Positions 7,130 through 16,180 of a stretch of DNA of 33,037 bases are shown here, piece after piece. Each line of letters begins with the position of its first letter. Position 1 is the stretch's first letter. The stretch comes from Actinomycetota bacterium (lineage in GTDB: Bacteria; Actinomycetota; Acidimicrobiia; Acidimicrobiales; Acidimicrobilacustridaceae). The stretch is taken from positions 4,831 to 37,867 of the forward strand of contig JAPLAE010000063.1 in assembly GCA_026393455.1 (NCBI GenBank), written 5' to 3'. Position numbers and translations under genes: made by a program. Under the pieces are notes generated by a model. That model was given only the letters and a program-made list of their open reading frames with translations, was not told the origin of the DNA and made no database searches.

Positions 7130-8188
7130 ATGACGGAAGAAGTTCTTGATACCGAGGCACTCGGGAAGTGGATAGGAGACCGAATTGGTTCCTCTTCGAC
7201 CACAGTCGAAATCGATGGAAGACCATCAGGCGGTTTCTCAGCCGAAACTCTCCTTCTGACCGCTGGCACAGCAGAAGGCGCTCATCGCCGATTCGTGGTT
7301 CGCCTCGAAACTCCAGAACCCGCCGTCTACCCGACCCAGTCCGACCTCGTCATGCCTGAGATCGAAATCCAATATCGAGTCATGGATGCACTTCGGCGAG
7401 ACGGAACCGTTCCAATTGCTGAACTACTCGGCTACGAATCTGACGATCGGATCCTCGGTACTCCATTTTTCGTGATGCACCACGTAGACGGCGTGGTTCC
7501 GATTGAGAGTCCGCCCTACGGCGCTGAAGGTTTTTTTACGGAGATGAGTGCAGAACAGCGCACCTCACTCATCAACAACGGACTGCAGCAACTTGCAAAA
7601 CTCCACTCCATACCGCTGAGTGCCATAGACCTTGATTGGCTTGTTCCTGCGGGTCGTACTCCTGGCTCTCGACATCTCATGAATCTGTGGCGGTCATTTG
7701 GCGACGACGAACTCCATGGGAGGTCCCATCCCCTCCTTGCAACTGCGTGGGAGACCATCGCCGCAGAGCTTCCACCAGAGGAATCGACCGGCCTTTGTTG
7801 GGGCGATCCGCGACCAGGCAACATCATCTGGGACGATGCTTCTCCGGCCTGTCTGACCGATTTTGAAGCGGCGTGCATCGGCCCTCCTGAATTCGATCTT
7901 GGCTGGTGGCTCATGTTTGACCGGACGATGCACGAACTCGCGGGTCTCGACCGACTCAACGGGGATCCCACACGAGATGAACAGCGAGCGATGTATTTCC
8001 AACACGCCGGACGGCCAGCGATCGACACCGCTGCTCATGAACTCTTTGCCGCAGCTCGCTACTGCGTCATCGTGGTTCGTGTGATGAACCGCCTCGAACA
8101 GCGAGGCCTGCTTCCCGCCGACAGCATGGTGTGGCGTGACAACCCCGCAACCCAGTGTCTGGCCATGATTCTCGACGAGCGTGGGTAG
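7130..8188 (+). CDS. APH-family phosphotransferase (ACAD10/11-like)
   Basis: A 352-residue protein kinase-like (choline/aminoglycoside phosphotransferase) fold. The catalytic loop reads CWGDPRPGNIIWDD (Asp226 and Asn231), followed by the metal-binding LTDFEAACIGPPEFDLGWW. Most relatives have HGD; here tryptophan replaces the histidine, but the catalytic aspartate is kept. In many actinobacteria such proteins sit in fatty-acid or steroid catabolic clusters and resemble the kinase domain of ACAD10/11, which phosphorylates 4-hydroxyacyl-CoAs. A role in hydroxyacyl-CoA breakdown fits the neighbouring ligases better than drug resistance does, but this is inference. The frame is open from 6974; ATG 7130 was chosen for its strong GGGGG ribosome site. 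It is divergent from the second amidohydrolase. Confidence 0.8.
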   Translation: MTEEVLDTEALGKWIGDRIGSSSTTVEIDGRPSGGFSAETLLLTAGTAEGAHRRFVVRLETPEPAVYPTQSDLVMPEIEIQYRVMDALRRDGTVPIAELLGYESDDRILGTPFFVMHHVDGVVPIESPPYGAEGFFTEMSAEQRTSLINNGLQQLAKLHSIPLSAIDLDWLVPAGRTPGSRHLMNLWRSFGDDELHGRSHPLLATAWETIAAELPPEESTGLCWGDPRPGNIIWDDASPACLTDFEAACIGPPEFDLGWWLMFDRTMHELAGLDRLNGDPTRDEQRAMYFQHAGRPAIDTAAHELFAAARYCVIVVRVMNRLEQRGLLPADSMVWRDNPATQCLAMILDERG

Positions 8189-8196
8189 CGGTCATG

Positions 8197-8213
8197 GGGC
8201 AATTGGACTGCCC
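8197..8213 (+). terminator. Possible terminator hairpin after the phosphotransferase gene
   Basis: GGGCA (8197-8201) and TGCCC (8209-8213) form a 5-bp stem with a 7-base loop, eight bases after the stop at 8188. The stem is short and lacks a U-tract. Confidence 0.35.
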
Positions 8214-8235
8214 GAAGGCATAGGAAACCCCCTGC

Positions 8236-8241
8236 TACCTT
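8236..8241 (+). promoter_or_regulatory. Candidate -10 (TACCTT) before the acyltransferase-AftD operon
   Basis: TACCTT is preceded by the same CTGC as the element at 7106. A start site six or seven bases later falls on or just before GTG 8249, which would begin a leaderless short reading frame. Confidence 0.3.
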
Positions 8242-8248
8242 GCCCAGA

Positions 8249-8302
8249 GTGAGAATGAGTTCGATCCCTCACGCCCCTTCTGCCGGATGGGCCCCCAAAT
8301 GA
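8249..8302 (+). other. Possible leader peptide overlapping the acyltransferase start
   Basis: A 15-17 codon frame (GTG 8249 or ATG 8255) encodes MSSIPHAPSAGWAPK and stops at TGA 8300-8302. That stop overlaps ATG 8299, an in-frame alternative start of the acyltransferase gene, as ATGA. With a -10 just upstream it could be a leaderless leader peptide coupling translation into a gene that has no good ribosome site of its own. The call rests on position only. Confidence 0.2.
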
Positions 8303-10266
8303 CGGTTTCGGCATCCCCCAGATCGATCCCCGATGGGCCCACCAACGTCCATGCCGAGCGTTCTGCCCCGATACCCCACCTTCCGGGACTCGATGGTGTC
8401 CGAGGTCTGGCGGTTATCGGCGTTCTCCTCTTCCACGGCGGTTTCGTCTGGGCCAAAGGCGGCTTCCTTGGCGTCTCTACCTTCTTCACGCTTTCCGGCT
8501 TTCTGATTACGAACCTCCTCGTTCGCGAGTTCGAGGGTTCGTCATCACTCAACCTTGTCCGATTCTGGGGGCGGCGACTTCGACGCCTCATGCCGGCGGC
8601 GCTCGCAGCGATTGCACTGATCGGTCTGGTCTGGTGGCGGATCGGCACACCCGAACAACTCGCGTCGCTGCGCATCGACATGCTCGCGTCACTCGGGTAC
8701 GTAGCGAACTGGCGACTGTGGACATCGGGAATCAGTTACGGCTCACTCTTTTCGCAACCGACCCCATTCCAACATTTTTGGTCGCTCGCTATCGAAGAAC
8801 AGTTCTATTTGGTTTTCCCACTGGTCGTGCTCGCGTGCATGCGTATCGGCGGACGGCGACTGCTGACCGTTGTGTGTGCTGTTGGCGCGGTTGCCTCAAT
8901 AACTCTGATGTGGCTGCAACGATCAGATTTCGATCGGATCTATTACGGCACCGACACACGAGTCGCTGAATTACTCTTCGGCGTGCTGCTCGCTCTTTGG
9001 TGGTCGCGTCGAGACCGAAATACAAACAAGCGGAGTTCTTCGCAACCAGTGTGGGACGCAGTTGGCGTCGCAGCATTAATTGGAATTCTCGCTGCGTGGT
9101 ACACGATCAATGAGATGTCACCGAAACTCGCACTGGGTGGGCTCCCGATCTACGCCGCACTTTCCACTCTTCTCATTTACACCGCGACCCGTCCCGGCTT
9201 GGTCTCGCGTCTCTTTTCCAATTCCGCGCTGCGTTGGGCCGGACTTTTGTCCTACGGCCTTTATCTTTATCACTGGCCAATTTTTCTTGTCCTTTCGCAA
9301 GATCGAACTGGGCTGTCGACAGCACCACTCTTTGTTCTCCGGATGGCCGTAACGCTTGGACTCTCGCTGCTTTCCTATTTCTTCCTCGAGATGCCAATAC
9401 GACGTCGAACCCTCTTTACATCAACAAGATCTGCTGGAGCCGCGGCGTTGGCGGGCATATTCAGCGTCGTGCTGTGCGCGTTTGCCGTAACACTTCACAA
9501 CCCAAAAAGCACGGTGCCGTACGCAAACATGAAAGTGGGCGAGCTCGGTCACACCCCCGCAGAACTCCATCCGAGCAAACGCCCAGATCCATCTTCCGGG
9601 ATGCCTGCGACAGTGTGGATCATCGGCGACTCAGGCGGAATGGATGAATCACCCGCGCTCGCTGCGGCGATGGAAGCCACCGGTTCAACCCGTTTCATTT
9701 TCGGGTCCGGCCCAGGGTTCGGGTTGACTGTTGGGATTGACTGGCGCAAAGACTTTCGGGAAGTGATCGATCGAGATCATCCCGACGTTGCGGTCGTCAT
9801 GCTTGGCGGATGGGATACCAAATTTCTCATCAAGAACGGTAAAGCTGAGTACGAGAAAATTGTGGATGAAGCGATCTCATTACTCACCGATAATGGAATC
9901 AAAGTTCTCTTGTTGCAGATCATGCCCGGTGGAAAATTCGACGTCACGACGACGAATCAAATCTTCGCCGAAGTTGCTGCGCGACGCCCAGGGATGGTCG
10001 ACAATCCCTCAGTCAACTCTGCCCTTATGGCACCAGATGGATCAACTCCCCGATACTGGATCGACACCGACGGAACAGTCCATCTGCTGAGAAAGACCGA
10101 TGGTTGGCATCTCTGTCAAGAGGGCGCTCGCAATCTGGCGTCGCTTATAGTTACGCGCCTGACAGAACTGGGTTGGTCGACTCCAGTCATCGCAGGCTGG
10201 GAAGACGGAGCATGGCAGCAAGCATTCCAGTACAACGATCCAGTGGGCGTCTGTGACGGGATCTAA
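8287..10266 (+). CDS. OafA/YrhL-type membrane acyltransferase with SGNH domain (copy 1)
   Basis: 659 residues. The N-terminal acyltransferase-3 domain (about 30-395) has ten or so membrane helices. Its motifs are LPGLDGVRGLAVIGVLLFHGG with the catalytic histidine, FFTLSGFLITN, RRLRRLMPA and HFWSLAIEEQFYLVFPL (near 162). A C-terminal extracytoplasmic SGNH domain carries IIGDSGG (near 445), MLGGWD and TDGWHLCQEG (Asp and His of the triad, near 605). Such proteins move acyl groups across the membrane onto surface sugars. GDSGG is unusual, since GDSV/GDSH is more common. The start is uncertain: ATG 8287 and ATG 8299 both lack a good ribosome site. The stop shares one base with the next start (TAATG), so it is in an operon with the AftD-like gene. 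It probably acylates the glycan that enzyme makes. Confidence 0.85.
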   Translation: MGPQMTVSASPRSIPDGPTNVHAERSAPIPHLPGLDGVRGLAVIGVLLFHGGFVWAKGGFLGVSTFFTLSGFLITNLLVREFEGSSSLNLVRFWGRRLRRLMPAALAAIALIGLVWWRIGTPEQLASLRIDMLASLGYVANWRLWTSGISYGSLFSQPTPFQHFWSLAIEEQFYLVFPLVVLACMRIGGRRLLTVVCAVGAVASITLMWLQRSDFDRIYYGTDTRVAELLFGVLLALWWSRRDRNTNKRSSSQPVWDAVGVAALIGILAAWYTINEMSPKLALGGLPIYAALSTLLIYTATRPGLVSRLFSNSALRWAGLLSYGLYLYHWPIFLVLSQDRTGLSTAPLFVLRMAVTLGLSLLSYFFLEMPIRRRTLFTSTRSAGAAALAGIFSVVLCAFAVTLHNPKSTVPYANMKVGELGHTPAELHPSKRPDPSSGMPATVWIIGDSGGMDESPALAAAMEATGSTRFIFGSGPGFGLTVGIDWRKDFREVIDRDHPDVAVVMLGGWDTKFLIKNGKAEYEKIVDEAISLLTDNGIKVLLLQIMPGGKFDVTTTNQIFAEVAARRPGMVDNPSVNSALMAPDGSTPRYWIDTDGTVHLLRKTDGWHLCQEGARNLASLIVTRLTELGWSTPVIAGWEDGAWQQAFQYNDPVGVCDGI

Positions 10267-13200
10267 TGACGAACGCTGATACAAATTCTTCGCTCGTCAA
10301 GGATTCGGCAGATGAAGATTCTCGAGAACTCTCCATCGGTCGGGTGGACCGATGGACCTATCTCGTTCTTGGTCTCCTTGCGTACATCCCATTTCTCCTG
10401 ACATCTCGCGGAGAAATCTCGGCTGACACGAAGGCCTACCTCCTCCTTGACTCGGGAAAGTTCCTTGAGCGCGTTCCATTTTTATGGGACGCCCACATAA
10501 ATGCGGGAACAGTCACTCACCAGAACATCGGCTATCTCTTCCCCCTTGGCCCGTGGTACTGGATTTTTCGAACAATTGGCGTGCCGACATGGATCGCGGA
10601 ACGACTGTGGTTCGGAACGCTCCTTTTTGCCGCCGGAGCAGGAACACTCTGGATGCTTCGCAAACTCGGATTGCGAGGCCCTGGTTCTGCCGTAGCTGCG
10701 TTCACGTACATGCTCAGCCCGTACCTCCTGGCGTACATGGGACGGACGTCCGTCATTCTCACACCGTGGTGTGCCCTCCCGTGGTTAATCGGTCTGATGA
10801 TCTGCGCTTTGCGGGAACGAACTTGGCGTGCGCCGGTGCTCTTTGCGCTGATCGTTACCGTCATGGCCGGCACCAATGCGAGTTCGGTGATTTTTGTTCT
10901 TCTAGGACCGCTCCTTCTCGTCCCGTTTGCCATTTGGATCACTCACGAGACTGACGTACGCAATGCGTTCCGCTCACTTCTGCGTATCGCCGTCGCGACC
11001 GGACCTGCGCAGCTGTGGTGGCTTTCTGGCCTCTACATACAGGGGAAATACGGGCTTCCCATTCTGCAGCTCACAGAAACCGTCGAAACCGTCGCTCAAA
11101 CGTCTACGTCACCTGAAGCACTTCGCGGACTCGGCTATTGGTACTTTTACGGAAAAGATGGTCTCGCCGGTTGGACCGAATCTGGCGCGCTCTACACGAC
11201 GACCCTCGTCATGCTTGCGCTTTCGTTTGTGCTTCCGCTGCTCGGGTTGCTCGGCGCAATTCTCACACGGTGGAAATACCGCGCCTATTTCGTCGCGCTT
11301 ATTCTCGTCGGCCTTGTCTTCGCTATCGGCACCTACCCCTACAAGGACCCGTCGCCTGTTGGCTCACTGATCAAGTTCACAACATCGCTTGAGGTTGGAT
11401 TCGCGCTGCGAAATTCTCCCCGCATTCTCCCCCTCGTTGCCATTGGGCTCGCCGCACTGATTGCGTCGCTCGTCGATGCGCTGGTGCCCGCGATCCTTCG
11501 CAGGTTCCGCTCCCCACTCAATCGACGGCTCGCTCTGGCGCTTCCGCTTGGAATCATTTGCATCGCCATCCTCAACCTTCCGCCTCTCTGGACTGGCGGT
11601 CTCGTCCAGTCCGATCTTAAATTTCCCGAGACCATTCCTTCTTATTGGACCGATGCAGCCACGTGGCTCGACGCACAAAGCAGCGACCTCCGAGTCCTCG
11701 AACTTCCAGGAGCCGACTTCGGGGCCTATCGATGGGGCGAAACACAGGACCCACTGACTCCCGGCCTCATCGATCGCCCTTGGATAGGTCGTGAGATCAC
11801 GGCCTATGGAACACCGGCAACCGTTGATCTACTCCGAGCCCTCGATCACACCCTGCAAGAAGGCGTTGGCGAAACCGCCGCAGTAGCGGGAGTGGCTCGG
11901 CTCTTTTCTGCATCTGATGTTCTCTTGAGACTCGACAGCCAGTATGAGCGCTACCGGGGCCCTCGGCCATCTGACCTCTGGACCCAATTTGGCGGCGCAA
12001 CTCCTTCCAATGGATTGGGAACTCCGACAACGTTTGGTAGCCCTGTCGTCAACACCCCCGATCCTCGCCAGCCCATGGTCGATGAACAGCACATCGCCGA
12101 TTCATCGGGATCAAATGCCACACCTCCGCTGGCCTCGTATCCAGTGACAGGGGTTCGACCGATCTTGCGATCCGAAGTCACCAACAACCCCACCGTCCTC
12201 TTCGGAGATGGTGATGGAATCGTCGAAGCGGCCGTATGGAATCAACTCCCACAAGACCGGGCGTTGTTCTATGCCGCCACTGCAACTGCATCATCGACTC
12301 TCCTCATGGGCATCCGCGTCTCACAGCCGAACCTCGTCATCACCGACACGAACCGCAAAAGAGCTCAACGCTGGGGAACGACACGAGAGAACAACGGTGC
12401 AACAGAAACAGCAGTCTCCACCCCGCTTGTAAAAGACCCCAAGGACACGCGCCTCGACCTCTTCCCCGGCCAAACGACGAACGACCAATCCGTCGCCTGG
12501 TTTGGGGACGATGTTGCAAATGTCCGTGCCACTACCTACGGCAACATCGTCGCTTATTCCTCAGAGGTGCGTCCCTCAAACGCAGTTGATGGAGATCCAC
12601 GCACTGCATGGACCACTGGCGGATTTAGTGACGTCCTCGGCGACCGACTGGTCATCGATTATGCCCATCCCGTTACCGCCGACTATGTCGATCTTCTGCA
12701 GACCCAAGGCAACCGTTGGATAACCAAAGCAACGGTGCTTCTCGATGGCGTGCCGGTGAAAACTGTCGAAATGACCGATGCGTCCTTCACCGGCAATGGC
12801 CAACGAGTCGAACTTGGCGGTCAACGGACCTTCTCTTCGCTCAGCATCCGCATCGACGACGCAAATATCACTGGACTTGCCACATGGCTCGAATTCTCGA
12901 ATGTCGGATTCCGAGAAGTGACGGTTCCAGGCGTTTCGGCGCAAGAGTGGATAGTGACTCCGTCTTCTGGCGTCGATGATCTCGCCCCTTCCGCCACAAA
13001 CGTTTCTTATTTGTTCTCACGGCTTCGCTCAAACCCCGTTGAGGGATTCCGTCAAGATACTGAATTGCAACTTCGACGAATCTTTCACGTGGGTTCTGCT
13101 GGCCAGTTCCAACTCTCCGGCAAAGCACGCCTAAACGGAGGCGTTGACGGATCACTCATCGACAGCATCATTGGTCGACCCGGAATTACTGATGGTTTTC

Positions 13201-14708
13201 CGATTGTCAGCGGCAGCGACTATCTCTCAGGTGACCTCGCCGCCCGGCCCTCTTCTGCTCTCGACGGAGACCTGACCACAGCGTGGACCACAAAATTCGG
13301 AAATCAGGTAGGCACAGCCGCGACCATTACTAACCCTTCGGCAATGAATTTCACTCATCTCAACCTTGCTGTCGTGAACGACACTGAGCATTCAGTTCCC
13401 TCCGCGATCACCCTGACACTTGATGACGGTTCCACGCGGACAGTCGCAGTCCCCTACATAGCGACCGTCGACCAAGTCGGCAGTGTCGCGACCGTCAACA
13501 TTCCTACTGGTTTGGTCAATTCCAAGGTGATCCGGTTCACGATCGCGGCGGAACGACCGGTCACGACCAAGGAATACTTCAGCGGTGGTCAACACAATCT
13601 CCCAATCGCCATCGCGGAATTCGGCATCCCCGCATCTGTTGCGCCTCTTCCGCTGTCGTTGCCCGATTCCTGCCGTCCAGGACTGATCTCGATTGATGGC
13701 ACACAGCAGTCACTCGCTCTTCGCGGATCCGTCCAAGCCGCTCTTGATCGTCAGCCGATTGAAATGCGCCCATGCATAACGGCATCGGGTTACCAAACGC
13801 AGCCTCTAGAGAGTTTTGACGCTGGCGACCATCGGCTAGTCACAGCAAAAGGCCTAGACAGCGGAATCGATGTCGACTCGATACAACTGGAATCGGTCCC
13901 ATCGGCGACCTCTTCGAATTCGGGAACTCCTCCATTAACAACGGTTACTTCAACCGGGACCAACTCCTACAGGGTCGACATCTCAGAAGCCTCGACGCCG
14001 TTCTGGCTCGTACTCGGTCAATCTCTTTCTGACGGCTGGGAAGCAACCGTTCGCGGTAGCGCGTCGCTCGGAACTCCAACCCTGATTGATGGCTACGCAA
14101 ACGGGTGGCTTGTTGACCCAGCGGTTACCGGCTCAGCATTCACCGTTGACATCACGTGGGCACCACAGAAAATTGTTTGGGCAGGTCTCGCACTCTCGAC
14201 GCCATGGTTCATCGGCCTCTTCCTTTGCGCACTTGTCGTCGCTTGGAGACGTCGGCGGTCCGTCCGAGTGCATGCAGATGCAACGAATCCGAGCCTGGTT
14301 TCCTCGGAACTCACCAACAACACAAGCACGTCAGTGCGTCTCGGATTGCTAATCGGAGCGACTGTCGTGGCAGCTCTCATCGGCGGCCTAGGGGTTGGCA
14401 TAGCGATGGCACTCATCGCAGGGCTTTCCCTGTGGACCAGACGACGAGTGGCAATTGCAGCACTTGCCGTCCTCGGCTCAATCGGCGGAATCGTTGTCCT
14501 TTACACAGGACTGCAATTCCGTCACGAGTACCGGACCGGAGTCGAGTGGCCTTCAGATTTCTGGTTCGCTCATCAACTCGGGTTGATTGCCGTGCTGTCC
14601 GTGGTGTTCGAAACCGTGACGCGGTGGTGCATTCGCAGTCGATCAACCAACAAGCACAACGCGAACGATGCCAACCAAATCAACGAAGGCTCAGCACTGA
14701 CTCGATAG
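10266..14708 (+). CDS. AftD-like alpha-(1->3)-arabinofuranosyltransferase (GT-C, DUF3367)
   Basis: 1480 residues, about the size of mycobacterial AftD. The N-terminal multi-helix GT-C domain (about 28-480) has the acidic first-loop motif SADTKAYLLLDSG (Asp54) and the characteristic THQNIGYLFPLGPWYW and AERLWFG segments. A periplasmic middle region includes LELPGADFGAYRWGE. Two F5/8-type C (discoidin-like) carbohydrate-binding modules follow, each with a DGDxxTAWTT core (near 780-790 and 998-1008). Membrane helices return from about 1298 to the end. AftD adds arabinofuranose from decaprenyl-phospho-arabinose to arabinan in mycobacteria. Outside mycolate-bearing actinobacteria the acceptor is unknown, so only a prenyl-phospho-sugar transferase role is safe. 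Coupled to the upstream acyltransferase. Its last 136 bases overlap the opposite-strand glycosyltransferase. Confidence 0.85.
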   Translation: MTNADTNSSLVKDSADEDSRELSIGRVDRWTYLVLGLLAYIPFLLTSRGEISADTKAYLLLDSGKFLERVPFLWDAHINAGTVTHQNIGYLFPLGPWYWIFRTIGVPTWIAERLWFGTLLFAAGAGTLWMLRKLGLRGPGSAVAAFTYMLSPYLLAYMGRTSVILTPWCALPWLIGLMICALRERTWRAPVLFALIVTVMAGTNASSVIFVLLGPLLLVPFAIWITHETDVRNAFRSLLRIAVATGPAQLWWLSGLYIQGKYGLPILQLTETVETVAQTSTSPEALRGLGYWYFYGKDGLAGWTESGALYTTTLVMLALSFVLPLLGLLGAILTRWKYRAYFVALILVGLVFAIGTYPYKDPSPVGSLIKFTTSLEVGFALRNSPRILPLVAIGLAALIASLVDALVPAILRRFRSPLNRRLALALPLGIICIAILNLPPLWTGGLVQSDLKFPETIPSYWTDAATWLDAQSSDLRVLELPGADFGAYRWGETQDPLTPGLIDRPWIGREITAYGTPATVDLLRALDHTLQEGVGETAAVAGVARLFSASDVLLRLDSQYERYRGPRPSDLWTQFGGATPSNGLGTPTTFGSPVVNTPDPRQPMVDEQHIADSSGSNATPPLASYPVTGVRPILRSEVTNNPTVLFGDGDGIVEAAVWNQLPQDRALFYAATATASSTLLMGIRVSQPNLVITDTNRKRAQRWGTTRENNGATETAVSTPLVKDPKDTRLDLFPGQTTNDQSVAWFGDDVANVRATTYGNIVAYSSEVRPSNAVDGDPRTAWTTGGFSDVLGDRLVIDYAHPVTADYVDLLQTQGNRWITKATVLLDGVPVKTVEMTDASFTGNGQRVELGGQRTFSSLSIRIDDANITGLATWLEFSNVGFREVTVPGVSAQEWIVTPSSGVDDLAPSATNVSYLFSRLRSNPVEGFRQDTELQLRRIFHVGSAGQFQLSGKARLNGGVDGSLIDSIIGRPGITDGFPIVSGSDYLSGDLAARPSSALDGDLTTAWTTKFGNQVGTAATITNPSAMNFTHLNLAVVNDTEHSVPSAITLTLDDGSTRTVAVPYIATVDQVGSVATVNIPTGLVNSKVIRFTIAAERPVTTKEYFSGGQHNLPIAIAEFGIPASVAPLPLSLPDSCRPGLISIDGTQQSLALRGSVQAALDRQPIEMRPCITASGYQTQPLESFDAGDHRLVTAKGLDSGIDVDSIQLESVPSATSSNSGTPPLTTVTSTGTNSYRVDISEASTPFWLVLGQSLSDGWEATVRGSASLGTPTLIDGYANGWLVDPAVTGSAFTVDITWAPQKIVWAGLALSTPWFIGLFLCALVVAWRRRRSVRVHADATNPSLVSSELTNNTSTSVRLGLLIGATVVAALIGGLGVGIAMALIAGLSLWTRRRVAIAALAVLGSIGGIVVLYTGLQFRHEYRTGVEWPSDFWFAHQLGLIAVLSVVFETVTRWCIRSRSTNKHNANDANQINEGSALTR

Positions 14709-16021
14709 CGGTTGTTGCCAAGACTGGCCGCCGCAACCACGGCAACAAGGCCTGGCCAGAGCAGTACGGGAAGCAGCGTCAACTTTCGACGCCAGGCAAG
14801 AATCGACCCTGCGATAGCTAGAAGTGCGACTACGAAGTACTCCCCGAGAGCGATCATCGATTGCCTGAACTCGCGGTTCTCGACATTTATGTCGAAACGA
14901 GCCGTTCCAATCGGGTCATAGAGATTGAACATTCGAAGCGTACGTAGTGGCGCCACCAAGAGAAGGCGGCTCTTGTGAGTGGAGATGTAATCGACCGCCC
15001 AACCACGCTTAATCGTGTCGCGTTCAGATTCATCAAGCTGGGAACCGTCCGCGTTGACCGGTTCCGGTTCAGCGCAGAATCGTTCCCAGTAGCCGGTCTT
15101 CGACCCGTAATAGGCAGCGCCACAGTTGGTCTGTGCAAGAAGCGTTCCTGTGGGCGAGAGGTAAATCGGCTTCGCGAACGAAGTCATATTCCTGATCAAC
15201 CACGGAGCGAGGATTGCCAAGCAAATTGTGCATACGATCCCAAAATCCCGCAAGACGTTCTTCCACTCAACCCTGCGGACGATGAACCCACCGAGTACCA
15301 GCAAGGGTCCATAGACAAGCAACTCAGTCCGGAGTAGACCACCGAGGCCCGAAAGCACACCGAGCAAAACGGCAAGCCGCCAACTCGGATTCCTCCACCA
15401 TCGAACGGCGACAATAGTCACGATCGGGACGAATGCCGTCACGAGCGATTCGCTCATAATCGACCAATCGTTCATCCAAAGGAACCCATAAACGGCCGCC
15501 ACAATGGCTGCGACCACACCCACGCGCTCGCCGAACAACTCGCGTCCCGCTAAACCGATAAGGACAACGCCCAATGAGCCAAAGAGCAGCCCGACCATGC
15601 GGTGCTCATTGATACTGTCGAAACCCAACCTCGATGAGACCGACAAGATGAATGGCCAAAGAGGCGGATGGGCCGCTGTCGCCAATTTAGTTCCAGGAGC
15701 GATGCTCTTGGTCTTAGCGATGACCGTTCCATCTGACTGAACTACATCAACTTTCGGGCAATCCTCTTTTGCTGAACCGATGAACGCATAATTCGGGTCG
15801 GGAACTCCCCCAAGATCAGCGAAGAAGCAATGACCGAATCGAAAGTAGAACGGATTGATGTACCCCTTGCCGTCCGCCATTAAATTTGCGGTGTCGTGGT
15901 AGAAGATTCCGTCACCTGAGAGTGGAGCCGTTCGGCCTTCCCAGAGAAATGTTCCGAATCGAACTGCAAATCCCAAGACACCGGCGATCGCCAAGCAGAC
16001 GACAAATGCTTTCGTCGACAT
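14573..16021 (-). CDS. GT39/ArnT-like membrane glycosyltransferase (copy 1)
   Basis: 482 residues from ATG 16021, with about eleven hydrophobic helices. Features of the PMT/ArnT-like GT-C fold: acidic first loop SGDGIFYHD (Asp37), AAHPPLWP, WSIMSESL, RTELL, APWLIRN and the closing GNNRYRVSAEPSL. Such enzymes transfer a sugar from a prenyl-phosphate donor on the outer face of the membrane. It is a paralogue of the protein at 18539-19930, with both sharing NC-x5-YYGS-x3-GYW-x3-C. The frame continues to an ATG at 16138. The shorter start is preferred because it aligns with the paralogue's N-terminus and leaves room for a promoter before the divergent gene at 16181. The 3' end overlaps the AftD-like gene by 136 bases, including the last helix. 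Confidence 0.8.
   Translation of the reverse strand: MSTKAFVVCLAIAGVLGFAVRFGTFLWEGRTAPLSGDGIFYHDTANLMADGKGYINPFYFRFGHCFFADLGGVPDPNYAFIGSAKEDCPKVDVVQSDGTVIAKTKSIAPGTKLATAAHPPLWPFILSVSSRLGFDSINEHRMVGLLFGSLGVVLIGLAGRELFGERVGVVAAIVAAVYGFLWMNDWSIMSESLVTAFVPIVTIVAVRWWRNPSWRLAVLLGVLSGLGGLLRTELLVYGPLLVLGGFIVRRVEWKNVLRDFGIVCTICLAILAPWLIRNMTSFAKPIYLSPTGTLLAQTNCGAAYYGSKTGYWERFCAEPEPVNADGSQLDESERDTIKRGWAVDYISTHKSRLLLVAPLRTLRMFNLYDPIGTARFDINVENREFRQSMIALGEYFVVALLAIAGSILAWRRKLTLLPVLLWPGLVAVVAAASLGNNRYRVSAEPSLIWLASFALCLLVDRLRMHHRVTVSNTTDSTAINPS
14712..14748 (+). terminator. Hairpin just after the AftD-like gene, inside the opposite gene
   Basis: TTGTTGCC (14712-14719) and GGCAACAA (14741-14748) form a perfect 8-bp stem with a 21-base loop, three bases after the TAG at 14708. 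It lies in the coding part of the minus-strand glycosyltransferase. It may terminate the AftD transcript before it runs far antisense. Confidence 0.4.
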
Positions 16022-16170
16022 CGACGCCGTCGGTCGATTCTGTCGCTCGCTGGTCACGATCTCACAACTTAGGACCTCAGCAGCGGACTGGCCTGCCACC
16101 GGGTGCGTCGATAGCAAACCCACGACTGGTACCGTCATCCGAGCGCCTAAAGGCGCGAAACATCGGTTCG

Positions 16171-16176
16171 AGGAGG
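16171..16176 (+). promoter_or_regulatory. Strong ribosome binding site deciding a TTG start
   Basis: AGGAGG followed by ACCA and TTG (16181). The near-perfect Shine-Dalgarno sequence fixes this unusual TTG as the start of the HpaB-like gene. Confidence 0.7.
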
Positions 16177-16180
16177 ACCA

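Noticed and set aside
7130-8188. Antibiotic-resistance aminoglycoside kinase
   Set aside because: The fold is shared, but the catabolic context and the WGD loop argue for a metabolic kinase; there is no sign of horizontal transfer.
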